DNA from: Massospora cicadina
Taxonomy: Eukaryota; Entomophthoromycota; Entomophthoromycetes; Entomophthorales; Entomophthoraceae
Reading direction: 5' to 3'
Assembly: GCA_022478985.1 (NCBI GenBank)
Contig: JAKSZP010000103.1
Coordinates: forward strand, 1-64,000
DNA: 64,000 bases
Shown here: positions 1 to 10,860 of the stretch, piece by piece
How the letters are laid out: every line of letters starts with the position of its first letter
How positions within the stretch are numbered: the first letter of the stretch is position 1
Translations under genes and position numbers: made by a program
The notes under the pieces: model-generated
Database searches by the model: none
Told to the model about the DNA's origin: nothing
Seen by the model: only the letters and a program-made list of their open reading frames with translations

Positions 1-330
1 TTATAATGACCTTCCTGCAGCAATATACAGGGATCTTATGGCCCTATGTCCGCCAACTACAAGAGAAAATTCGCCTCTCAACCACCCCTGACGAAATGGT
101 TTTAACAACCAAGAATCTCGCAGAAACTTTTCCAGTAGTTTCCACCCCTGTTTCTAGAACCCCTGGGTCTGAAGTCTATTCAGTGTGGTTTGCCATCGGG
201 ATACTCCTAACCCTGACATTCTGCCACCATTCTGTGGTATCCTATTTCCCAGCTTCATATCAAGTTGTATGGTCAGCAATGCCTCTGGCATTCTGGCTCA
301 CTTTCTAGATGCTTACACATCCCGACTGGC
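1..330. other. Unclassified GC-richer segment at window start
   Basis: A stretch richer in GC than what follows. The plus strand is open from 6 to 308 (100 codons, starting ATG), but I recognise no domain in it. It precedes the identifiable end of the E1 5' LTR, so it may be diverged LTR sequence or the end of another insertion. I could not align it convincingly with the equivalent part of the E1 3' LTR near 27,400-27,700, so I leave it unassigned and do not call a gene. Confidence 0.3.
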
Positions 331-542
331 AGGCCAGTCTAAACTTCTTCTGCTGTTTTCATGACAAATGGTGAGCATAACAGAGTTACTCGGCCTTTTT
401 AAGGCTTATCAGAGAAACTGCATTAATAATTAGAGCAGGAATATTTTTATAAGCGAGTCTATATCCAAAATTCCTCCTATCAGGTATCTTAACTTGCACC
501 ATCAGCTAAAAATAATATTTTTAACTTAATCAAAACTTAACA
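331..542 (+). repeat. E1 5' LTR, 3' portion
   Basis: From about 366 the sequence matches the downstream parts of the E1 3' LTR (from 27,745) and the E7 solo LTR (from 63,311): each has an ATGGTGAG block, a GAGTTACT block, and (here and in E7) a CTTGCACCAT block near the end. Here it ends in AACTTAACA at 542, matching the TTAACA end of E7. The LTR start lies outside the window. A clear primer-binding site is not visible after 542. Confidence 0.6.
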
Positions 543-880
543 CACTACATAATATGAACATTAATAATCACCCTCAAACTTCCTAAAAAGCATGATGACA
601 AGATAAAAACTTTCAATGTACAATACATCAAACATTATTTATTTAATTAAATTACAAAAAGGAAGGAAAAAGCACTCTTAAAAATTAATTAAAGTCAGAA
701 AAGAAACAATTGCACCACCTAACTCGGCCAAGTTTTCACAAGCAAAAGTAAGAAAAAAGCCGAACTTTTTTTAAGGATATCAGATCAGATCATTGTCAGT
801 TGATCTGAGCTAACGTCACTTATAACTTTTAAAGACCAAGCCCTGAGAATCAAAATATATCAAAAGTACTAGGAGGAAAC

Positions 881-3800
881 TATGTCTGCCTTGGTACAAA
901 GACTTCAAAAGAAACAAGAATATACAAATTAATACTTGGTTAGCTTTGTGCAGGCATCCATCAAGCATGCCCAAAGAATCATTTCTTAGCAAAAGCTTGA
1001 GTCTTTACACATTCACCAAGTCCAGCAGGAATAATGATCAGCCCAATCCTGATCGTTGGAAAAGCTTTATACAAGTTTTGTGGAGGCATGGAAAGTCATT
1101 ATTGCCAACTACAAGCCGCCACAGGTGCTCATGGCAAAATTGACAAACTTTTGGACCATCTACATGAAGGCGTCTAAAAAATAGCATCACAGGTTCTAAC
1201 CCAATCTGAAATTTTTGTGTCAAGAAAACATAATATCACCAACGACTACATCAAATTTAAAACACTTATAATACATATCCTTGACCATGGAGAACCTCTT
1301 ACAGCTGAGTCATACATAATGAAAGAGCTATAAACAAACTGGAAAAAATTACCATAAGTTGGAGGATTTTTTCATAACAAACTTGCTTTAACTCATGAAG
1401 ACGTTGAAGAAATAGCTAAATTACCCATATTAAAGACAGATAATGTGGAAAATTCAGGTATTAAGGATGAATTGTATAGCTTCTGGTCAATTATCTCTGA
1501 ACTGTGAACCACCGGTACTTTATTAATATAAAATAATATGGAGAATCAACTACTACATTCCAATAACAGAATGAAGAAGATTTCAGAATAAATGGAGCAC
1601 TTTAAGTCAAACAGTAAGTTGCTCAAGCCTCAGTATCAAGTCAATAAGGATTTAAATATACCCAAGAAAACTAGTTGCAAATGTGCAACTAATCTTGGGG
1701 AGTGGAGGATTAATATGGCACCCTAAAAACGCGTGGGGTTTTGTTAAAAAAATCTCATCAGTCCAGATTTTAAAAGATTGAATCTAGCAATTCAAAGCAG
1801 TACCATGAGGCAGAGGAAGACAATGTGATGCACGTGTTGAATACACAAATCATTCCACAAGGACTCACATACATGACAACTCATAACACCTTAAATTGCA
1901 CGCTAAATCTATTCTTCCCAAAACTCTCTAAGCTGCCCAAAGTATGAAGAGAAACTGTCTCTCCTAGTATGGACTTAGGCATAGATGACTTTAAACCACT
2001 TAATCATCCAAATTTGATAAGGAGAGTAACATCTATATCTTCATAGTGCTCCTTTATAATTTCAATGAGAGGATCATCAGATCATGTTAAAGCATCTATT
2101 TTGATCAATTTACTGAACTATCACAGCTGCGACCTTGTGAGGACCTACTTGGCTGATGGATGGTTGTACTCTGACACTAAAGAAGCAGTAATTCAAAAGA
2201 TTGGTGGGACCAAAAAATCTGTGACACACAAGACAGCTCTTGCATATTAAATTAGACTGAATGAGACTTTAAGGACTTTGCGGATCAATATTATCATGAA
2301 ACTTAAGCACTCTTAGGCTCAGACACTATGATTAATTTTAAGACAATAATCAAGATGGAAAATGATGTAAAGTCTTATTGTAATTTACACTGAGATATCA
2401 TCCCTGTCTTCAATTACAATATGTTGAGATAAAGGATTGTACAAGACCTACGCTAATGTGCAAGCAGCTTCATGGCACTGTGTTGAAATTTCATTTCAAG
2501 ATCAAGTTAGCTTTGACTAGGGTTGAGTGCCTCAACAATTTTCATATTTATCTAGTTTTTATGGATATGCAATGCCACAAGATCGCCATCAAAGTATTTT
2601 TTTGATATACATGATTTAGTAAATTTGGGAAATCAATAGAGCATCAAGAAAACAGTGACTCAGACTAACTCAGATGGAATGATTAAATCATGATTATTCA
2701 ACTAATGATAATGATGACAAAGAAATGGTAGAATGAATTAAAATGGGCAGAATGATTTTTTGAATTATGATGAATTAACCAATGAGAAAATGATGCTAAA
2801 TGAATGGCAATATGGACAATTATTATGAAACATTTAATTAATTTAAGAAGCAGGTTACATAGGAGAAATCAATCGCATCAATTAAATGTCTAATGTTGAT
2901 GAGGCCAAAGAAATTACAATTCTAAAGGGTATACCTATGAAATTTTATTGAGGAAGTGATCAAATTTGCATGACTCGTTATCACATTATTTGGATAAAAT
3001 TCTAAATTACTATTTAATATATAGTCGCAATTTAGCCATCATTAAACCCAACATGTTTATCAAACTATATAAGGCCAATTATGCATTGCTACATCAATGC
3101 ACAGCTATGCAACTGGTGGATCAAGCATTATCACGGTTTTCCATATAAATTTAAATTGTCATATATCAGATTACTCAAATTATTACCTCTAAATTTTACC
3201 TGGCAATCCTAAAAATAGGGCTAGTTTATTTTCAATAAAATATTTTCTTCCAACATCTTATCATCTTGGCTAGGGTGTAACAACACTAGCTTGATTAATT
3301 TATTTGGGAAGGTTACCCAGGGGTGTAGGCAATCCCTGGGTGATTATTTTTGCAGTAGTGGCCTGCCAATCCCCAAGTACACTTTACTGATGCTTGAAAT
3401 TTTTCTGTGAGAATAATGATGTAACTCAGGCCTTGATTATCATAGACCTGCTAGAGGATGAGGCACTGGACGAGAACCAACCCAAATAGACTTGGGATCA
3501 GTTAAACAGATGCTGGGATGCCCAGACAACGTAACCAGGTGTGTGTTGGAGCACTCAGGTTGAGATGTACACATGGGTTAAGAGTGCCAGATCTGACGCC
3601 AATGATAATGTTGACTAATTCTTGGTGAAGTTGCTCTAGAGGAAGCCCACAGTTAAGGGTTGGGCTTCTAAAAAAACTTGCAGCAAGGGAAGGTGAGCCT
3701 GCTAGTGCTGCTGTGCATAGGGGTGAGAAGTATTATACTTTTCATCCTGGCACATCAATGGTTTTCCTGAACCATTTTTAATGTAGGTTTTTTAACACAT

Positions 3801-4160
3801 TAAATTGCTGAACCATCAGCAGAGAGTACATTTCAATAAAAAGATTAACAATGCACCTATATTATCAGGAGATGAATACAAAGGCTCAGGGCTCATGATC
3901 AGAGCGGCCTCACTTAATAACATCACCTGTCATTGGTGTGGCAAAAAGGGGCATTACGAAAACAAATGTTAGAACTGAATTGATACTATACCTAAAGTTA
4001 ACGTTGCTCTCAAGAATGGAAAAGAGATGGACTCAGAATAGGACAGGTGGAGCAGAGACGGAATGCTCTACTTCCACCAACTATAATAAAAACATTCATC
4101 CTATTTCTTCTAAACTTTTTGTGGCTGATCCATCTAAAGAAGAACCTTTGCATTAAATCG
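881..4160 (+). pseudogene. E1 gag, degenerate
   Basis: Begins at ATG 881 (reading MSALVQRLQKKQEYTN then a stop), about 340 nt after the LTR. Coding-like pieces follow in changing frames: 1401-1505, 1560-1720 and 2065-2400. The 2065-2400 piece resembles the gag of E3 (13,860-14,280), with a LADGWLYSDT block and then a region rich in F/Y/H around an ALLGSD-like motif. The nucleocapsid knuckle at 3928-3969 is intact: CHWCGKKGHYENKC (CX2CX4HX4C). Gag would package the RNA and build the cytoplasmic particle. About 1.2 kb between 2560 and 3790 has no counterpart in the other gags. Numerous stops mean no protein is expected. Confidence 0.6.
2560..3790. other. Unidentified extra sequence inside E1 gag
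   Basis: In the E3 gag the gap between the equivalent of position ~2470 and the zinc knuckle is about 220 nt; here it is about 1,450 nt. The extra sequence is AT-rich in its first half (many AATGATGA-like runs) and more balanced after 3300. No LTR ends, target duplication, LINE tail or recognisable domain was found. It may be an old, decayed insertion or an expanded, unconstrained gag region. Confidence 0.35.
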
Positions 4161-4310
4161 TGGCCAAAACTATACAATTGGTTATGACCAGATCAAAAAA
4201 TTGTCATAAACAAATTTAAAGTTTAAAGCAACTCATATTGAAGTGTCTAGCCATATGTCAATCAAATATCAGACCATAGAATTGATTTTAGTACTACCCC
4301 CTCTTATGTC

Positions 4311-4830
4311 TTGTCATTTCTAAAGGATAAACAAGTTGTTATCCCTAGGCAGACTCTGGCAGAAACTTTTATGAGATCTTCGCTTGACTCAAATCTCACT
4401 TGGACTGGCAGCTCTGAAACTATTCACCTAATAACCATTTTTGTTCAATACTATGAGTTTACTTTCGCCAAAATTGCTGCCAATAAGGTTTATGTTTGGG
4501 CTAATATTGATAGTGGCGTACCCATTAATATCTTCAGTACTAAGTTGGTAAAAAAAGTTGGGTATAGAACTAGATATTGCGCATGACTGAGAATATGGCA
4601 CTGCAGGAGTACATACTATCAGAGATCTTGTGGCATACAGTGCTTTACCTATTATTTTAGGTATAATGTAGTGTCTAGGACCTGCCATAGTACTTCCAAT
4701 AAAAACCATGAAATTTTAGTACAACATAATTTTATGAGATGATTTAGAGTAGGTATCAGCCATAAGTATGTCACTTTGACCATTCTTAGCCAGACCATTA
4801 TGCTCTACTATACCAGGAGCGCGAATTAGA
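4311..4830 (+). pseudogene. E1 protease, degenerate
   Basis: Aspartic protease domain of a gypsy polyprotein, which would cut Gag-Pol. The reading frame 4311-4586 contains VYVWANIDSGVPINIFSTKL; the catalytic DSG triplet (4509-4517) is intact. The frame stops at 4586. Homology continues in other frames to about 4830, including an HNFMR...FRVGI stretch equivalent to the AFMQPFRAVV end of the E3 protease. The flap-side residues are disrupted. The next segment of this element resumes at about 20,812, beyond the E2 insertion. Confidence 0.65.
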
Positions 4831-4981
4831 ACAGAAAAACATTAGTCTGTTCATCAATCTAGGATTCAGAGATATATAACCTTTATTGCATACTCTAAGC
4901 AAGATAATAAGCTAAGTCATTAATGACACAGATCCATGAGTCCAAGGGCGTACCAATTAGGTTAAATAAGTAACTAGCCTT

Positions 4982-5894
4982 TTATTGAGAAAGCGGCAAT
5001 TGACATGTTTGCAGGGTTTTAACACTTAATAACAGTGCTTCTTGTTTGATAACAAAGGCGTGATATGAGTTAATCAAGGTTCAGGTAAAACTGTGACCTT
5101 ATTTACTTGATATGCCTAGTCAATCCGTTACCTATAATTAACTAAAACAATGCTAGTAAAATCTAGTAAACAAAAAACAAGTGTCTTAATTAGGGATATT
5201 ATAATATATGTATAAGTGACTAGAAGAAAATTTAATGCCCCCTATTAGAAAATTTGAGAATCAGTTGCCATATAAAACCTTCCATTAGACATATAATTAG
5301 CATTTGACATGCTACCAGTCAGAACTTCCATAAATACAATATCAGAGTTGTGGAAATTGCGCCTACAAGTGTGGTAAACTAAAGGCTATTGAGAATTTAG
5401 CTTGATAGATCCTGGAAGTCTGATCTTCATCTTTATCTATAATAAAACTTTTAATTTACATAATTGCTATTTTGGAGCTACCTTCTTGGAAGCCTAAAAG
5501 TCATAAGAATAGCTACAATTGATCAAAAGCTAAGTTGGAGCCTTTTCTTTGGAAGACTAACAATAATTATTGGCGCTAAACAAAAAGATTGGTAGGAATG
5601 ACTGATCAAGTAAAGCACTAGTACCAGAAAAAATGAATAAATCATACTTTGGTTCAGATCCCAATGCATCCCTATACTTAACCAGATTACCTTATTCCAA
5701 CAGTTTTCTTATACAAGCCCCTCTACATATAACAAACTAGGAGTAATGGTACCAAACTAATTTAGAACATCACCTCTGACATGGCAGGTAGGTCCTTGGC
5801 ATAGCTACCCGCGTTTTAAAGACAGCAGAGACCCAATGGCGTAATATATCGTCAAAAACTTAAACTGCAGAGCCCATAAAGTAATTATTCAGCA
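4982..5894 (-). repeat. E2 3' LTR
   Basis: Pairs with 19,984-20,811. Shared blocks include TTTGCAGGGTTTT and AACAGTGCTT near 5000, CAATCCGTT near 5125, AATTTAATGCCC near 5230, AATTGCGCC near 5360, and GGCGTAATATA near 5840 versus GGGGTAATATA at 20,741. The right edge is placed at AGCA (5894), which is TGCT on the coding strand, a plausible LTR start. Divergence is high, so the edges may be off by tens of bases. Confidence 0.6.
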
Positions 5895-5949
5895 CTTATT
5901 TTCATAAAATTGATGGCATTAAGACACACCTAAAATTAATTTGACATTT

Positions 5950-7260
5950 TGATATCAGTACAATTAATTAAATAGAAACTAACATATTACTTTGACATTT
6001 AATAGTTATCTTGAAAGCTTTCTAAAATTTTAGCATGTGCTCAATTTACAAGATGTTCATTGGAGGTCCAAAATAGTATAGGAGTCTAATGCTGACCTAT
6101 TAATGTCATCAACTAGCCCAACCTAAAGCTTACCCAACTTATTAGGTCATCCAAAGATATGAGTGTCACAATAGCTAATCTTATTGCCATTTTCATTATT
6201 TCAGAAGGCTGGTCGCTTGGGAATCCATATTCTTCAAACTCAATTTTTTTTGAAAGTACTAGCGTAGGCAGAGGACTGTTATATTAATAATTTTTTTGTC
6301 AATTTCTCCACATATTGTAAGGGCGTAATTCTGGACTTTGTTTAAGAGCAGAATATAAAATTGGGGACAGACAAGCCCAACGCCCATGAAGTAATTCAAA
6401 AGGGAATTTACCCACTGAAGAATGATAGATTAGAATATAGGCAAAAGTTGTCATTAATAAATATGATACCCATCTGAAGGTTTACTAGCACAAGCTTCTT
6501 CAAGGTAGTGGCTAGAGTACCATTTATACTTCTGACCATCCCATAAGTTTCTAGATGATAAAATGTCATCAGTACTCCTCGTATTCCCACTAGCTCATTT
6601 TGTTTTGGAATGACATGTGTGGTAAAGTTTCTCTCCTTATTGGATAAAAAAACTTGAGGGCAAGTATGCCAATAGATCAATTGCTCCATTATTTACTTAG
6701 CAGTGCTTCTGGACTCTATTTTAGCTAGAGCACGCATCTCTGCCCAATGAGTTATTTGGTCAATAGCCACAAAAACATATCTGTTATTCCCAGTGCTCAG
6801 GGTCAAAGATCCTATCACTTTGATGAAGATCATGTGCCAAACAAACCAAAGATTCAATAGCTGGAAAGTGATTGCCTTCTTATAGGGATGATGCCTGACA
6901 AATAGCGCAACAAGCAAGATATTCTGTGACAACAAAATTCTAGGATTCATATAGTAAACTTTTGAGCCTGCTCTAGGGTTTTTAGGCCTCCATGTCCAAT
7001 TACTTTACAAGCTGCATTGATAATTTCAGTACTACCAGATAGTTTGGAAAATAGCAAGGATTTTTCCCAGAAGATTTTAAAAATTGATCCTTAACAATCA
7101 ATTTATTCCATCGCCTTGGTCTATACTAACTGAATTTCTGGTGTTTGGTCTATAATATTACAAGTAATTTTATTCTCATATAAATCTTCTGCTTCACTCT
7201 GCAGAACCATAGAGGGTGGCAACTGGGATACCTTTTCTGCGTTTTGACGCATTGTACCTA
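5950..7260 (-). pseudogene. E2 integrase, degenerate
   Basis: Frame 6693-6950 (minus) reads VIGSLTLSTGNNRYVFVAID then QITHWAEMRALAK, the integrase core; frame 6408-6689 continues with GIRGVLMTFYHLETYGMV and SINGTLATTLKKLV. All three catalytic acidic positions appear lost: the first Asp is replaced in IKVIGSL, the second Asp lies in LSNKERNF where family members have ADNGTNF, and the Glu is Arg in GMVRSINGTL. A decayed FELLHGR-like segment lies near 6330-6400. Integrase would join the cDNA to host DNA; this copy cannot. Confidence 0.65.
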
Positions 7261-7389
7261 CTCAGTGCATGATTTTAAAATCAAGATGCAGTAAATTTTG
7301 GGACTTATTGAGCAACCTCCCTACATGATCTTTTAAAGTATGTATCCATCTCATAGTAAAATGATCTGTCACCACAGTAAAATGGATTC

Positions 7390-8620
7390 CGTGGATGTAT
7401 AAAAAATTGCTTACAGGCGTATATTACCACAATGCATTCCCACTATCACAAAAAATAGTTTTGCTCCTGCTTGTCTAAAGTACAGCTTGCATATGCTACA
7501 GGTTGTTTATTACTTAATCTTTCTACATGACTTGACGTGATGCCAACTGCCATTAAGGGTGCATCTTTTTAAATAACAAATGACCAATCAAAATTTGTAC
7601 ATCACAGTATTGGTTCCATCATTAATACAATCTAAGTGCATCAAAGGAGTTATTGGCTTCCTTATTCCATGTGAAGCCTTTTTTAGGATCATTTAAAAGG
7701 TGGAAAAGTGGCTTGTCAATGAAAAAAACTTTTAGTAACTGAAAATTAGGGCGAATATTCCAAAAGCTTACACATCTTGATTGTTTTTTGGTTGTGACAT
7801 AGCCCAAATCGCCTCAACATTAGGTGTTTGAGGGTGTGATCCTTTGGTGTCTACAATAATATAAGTATTATCTATCCTTTTGTAAAGAAGTGGCCTTTGA
7901 GTTTTATTTTAAAATTTGATGTGAATAATTTTGAAACCTTTGAGGATTTTTAAGCTTTGTAAAAGTGTTACTAAAAATTGATATTTATCTAGGTAGGTAA
8001 AAATGCACGAAATTTTTAGATCTCATAACATGGTGTTCATTGTTTGTTGGAATGCGCCAGCACACTGCAAAGTCCTTGAGGCATCCGCATCAGTTGATAT
8101 AGTGTGAAGCTAATAATGATTGCACATTTTTCTTGATCCTCTTTAAATAGGTCAATTTGCCAGTACCCAGATATAAGATCTATTCCTGAAAAGATTGGAC
8201 CCTCCTAAGGCGATAAATATAATTATTTATCCTTAGTAGCGGCTATGAGTCCTTTTTTGTTATTTTATTTAGCTGACATTAATCTATGACAAGTTGTTTA
8301 ATTTATCTTTCTTTTTCACAATCAAAATTATATTTTCCTAGAGGCAAGAAGATGGAACCAATAACAATGGGAGTATATTTTGGCGACTTTGTTGGTAACT
8401 ATGGCCTCACTTTCCTGCAAATGTCTAATTGGCTGCATACAAATTTGCAGTTGTGTCATGATAGTGGCAAGTTTAGTATATATTAGCCTGTCAGTAAGGG
8501 GTGCCGAAGCATCCAAATTGCAAGCCCAAATGCCATAGGCACTGTTTCTTGAATGACATTAATTTGAGATTAAAGCAATTTTGCTATCAAGTGCCAATAG
8601 TTAATAAATATGAAAATAAC
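7390..8620 (-). pseudogene. E2 reverse transcriptase and RNase H, degenerate
   Basis: On the minus strand RT begins near 8620. A KKKDKLNNL block is followed by a decayed DYRKLN-like segment, NKITKKDS (near 8250-8290) and IWVLAN. The YLDD catalytic box is YLPR at 7988-7999, so the active site is lost. The frame 7622-7807 covers the connection and start of RNase H, and RNase H remnants (a YIHG-like block) run to about 7390. Several stops interrupt each block. Confidence 0.6.
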
Positions 8621-9247
8621 ACAGCAACGAACCAGGCTATCATGGCCCCAGGGCCCACGGTTTGGGAGTATGGAAAAATTGGATCAGGTTGGGTGGTTTG
8701 AATTTCGTCATTGTAAAAAAACAATTTTGGAAAAATGGGATTTGATTAGGATATTAAAAGTAAAAAATTAACCCATCAATTTTCTCAGTGTGTTACAACT
8801 GCTTAAATAGATGATTGATTTGGGGAATAGCTTAAAAAACTCAGGATTGGGGCCCTCAAGATTTGACCTAACATGGAAAACTTTGAGTGAAATGAGGGAA
8901 AACCGAATTTACTTTGAACTGACTTTGAAATAGTCAGCGGCAGGCTGAGTTGGTGTCAGTTTGACCTCAGGTGCCTAAATTTCAGGTTTACCACGTTTCT
9001 GAAGGTTAACGTGATGATGTCTCACCTGACAGGAAATGGGAACCTCCCAAGGCCACCTCACATAGGGGCAATCCCAAGAGGTCTGAAATGGGTTTGGATA
9101 CCCAACCCACCTGCACCCAGTCACTTTGGCGTCCATTTGGACAAGCAAGATGCATCAAATGACAATTTCAAATCTTGAGGGGAGAGTTTTAGTCTTGCGG
9201 TGACTTTTGCTGATGACTCAACATAAGGACATTTGTCATAGAAGGTA

Positions 9248-9600
9248 CATTCCCGTTGGGATTTGTTCCCAATGTATTTGAAGTAAGTTTCAAATTGGTG
9301 ACAACATTCCCCAATGGCCCATAGCCATTGGTGAGTTAATTAAGAATTCAACACTGGGCACATTCTTCTTGGAGTTACATGCCCGGTGGGCTTTGTCCCA
9401 AACGTTTTATAGGCAGGTTTAAACTGGCAACAACATTTCTCAAAGGCCTGCTGCCATTGGCATGTTTTGAAAAGAATTCAACACATTATTCTTCATTTAT
9501 TGAATGTGCAAGCCTGTCAGGCCTTATTACTGAGGGTTTAGGGCTTCCAGGCCTTGATTTCAAGGGCTTGTTGCCATCAGCTTCTTAAGAATCTATAGGC
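9248..9600. repeat. Three imperfect tandem copies of a ~130-bp unit
   Basis: Units start at 9248 (CATTCCCGTTGGG), 9378 (CATGCCCGGTGGG) and 9509 (CAAGCCTGTCAGG), giving spacings of 130 and 131 bp; the third unit is partial. Shared internal blocks include GGCCxxxxGCCATTGG and AAGAATTCAACAC in units 1 and 2, and GTTGCCATCAG with AAGAATCT in unit 3. Confidence 0.7.
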
Positions 9601-9693
9601 CCATGGGGGTGCCAACTTTTAAGGATTTCAGTACAAATTTTCTCAATTCACCGTACTAATTTAGCAAAGCAATTGTGGGAACAGGGGGTGGAA

Positions 9694-9703
9694 TATTATA
9701 AAG
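9694..9703 (+). promoter_or_regulatory. Candidate TATA box
   Basis: TATTATAAAG lies about 95 bp downstream of the tandem repeats and about 105 bp upstream of ATG 9799. The arrangement repeats-TATA-short leader-ATG resembles an LTR promoter. No experimental support. Confidence 0.35.
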
Positions 9704-10449
9704 GGAGATCTGTCACTCATCGCTTGGTTGCCACATGGGCGAGATCACCTTGTGAGACAATAGGGACAGCTTCCCTTCTTGGACTCTTCTTTGTAGAAAA
9801 TGGGAACACCGCCTAGCCCGAGAAGAGATGATGCTCCCCCAGACTTACAAGTTGATCCTCAACATTAAAATTATGAACTATACTGTTGTAGCGCATGAGG
9901 TCATAAAAATCTTGTGCAAAGACATCAAAATTATTCAATGAAATTTAAGGACTCAGTCCTTCTGCTCCTCTGAGATCCCTTACTGTTTTAATTAAATATA
10001 GCAAAAATTGCCTTGGAGTTTAAGCCATCTGGCAATCCAATCTTGTTGAGCTGGCCAAATTCATAAGAATTATGAAAATTCAGTAGTAGGAATTAAGTGA
10101 TAGTAGGCCACTTTTTGATTATGTTTTATTTGTATTGTCCTATCCAAATAGGGTGGCGACCAGTATCTAAATTTTTCCATGCCCAGGTATTATAATCCCA
10201 GGTACAACACCGAGTTTAGTTTTACCTCTAAGCCATGGTGCAAGGACTTCAGCATACAGATATTAAGGTTTCTCAATGCAAGGTCAGTTTTATGATACAC
10301 TGCTCTTTGGAATTAACAACCATTGGCCTTCTAGCCATTAAGAAAATTCTTCAACATTGTTAAATTTAATCAAATGGCTTCCAAGATGTCAACAAGTCTT
10401 ATAAAACTACAATGGAATGATCCCATCTGCATATGTCCAACTTATTCAA

Positions 10450-10860
10450 TGCTCCTCTTACTCTAGGGTAAATCCCATTTTCAGTTATAAAACAGCGGCA
10501 AAGTTTGCCCTAAAATTTTGAGAATATTCTCTTGAAAAATTACACCAAAGCCCATACTGTCACATGAAGTCAATTCCAATTAAGATCTGATAATTCTGAT
10601 TGGGTAAAGCTATTGCTAGTGCTGTGACTTTAATTGATTAAAACTATAGAGGCAAAACACTATACGCTCCCCTAGAGTAGTAATTTACAGGCTCACTGTT
10701 CTGTAAACCTTATGATGGTCCACATCTGGTGCAACCCTCTATTTTTCACTAACTTTTTAGAGACAATGTTAAATGGAGACTTACTGCTAAAGATGACTTG
10801 AAAAATTACTTGGTTTACCCAAATATCAGCATAAGTGCAATTAGAATAAGAGGAAGCATT
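10450..10860 (-). pseudogene. E2 protease, degenerate
   Basis: Minus-strand translation shows a YADIWVNQVIF block, then SPFNIVSKKLVK, matching the PINIFSTKLVKKV part of the E1 protease. The catalytic D-S/T-G is unrecognisable (FSSK at that place). Further downstream a QNYQILIGIDFM-like segment in mixed frames matches the NNDMLIGSAFM part of E3. Stops and frame changes throughout. Confidence 0.5.

Larger units (their letters stand above)
8640..9880. other. Unclassified insert in E2 with tandem repeats and a TATA box
   Basis: E2's protease-RT linker is about 1.3 kb longer than in E3 or E5, and this stretch has a different, GC-richer composition. It contains three copies of a 130-bp unit (9248-9600), a TATA-like box (9694-9703) and a short ATG frame (from about 9799, 22 codons, MGTPPSPRRDDAPPDLQ...). 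Enhancer-like repeats upstream of a TATA box are typical of a solo LTR of a further retrotransposon family, but I could not define TG...CA ends or a target duplication. The edges are approximate. Confidence 0.45.

Noticed and set aside
6..308. 100-codon frame at the window start as a protein gene
   Set aside because: No recognisable domain and it abuts an LTR remnant; a frame of this length can occur by chance in GC-richer sequence.
9248..9600. CRISPR-like array
   Set aside because: Units are 130 bp, imperfect, adjacent and without spacers; the genome is eukaryotic.
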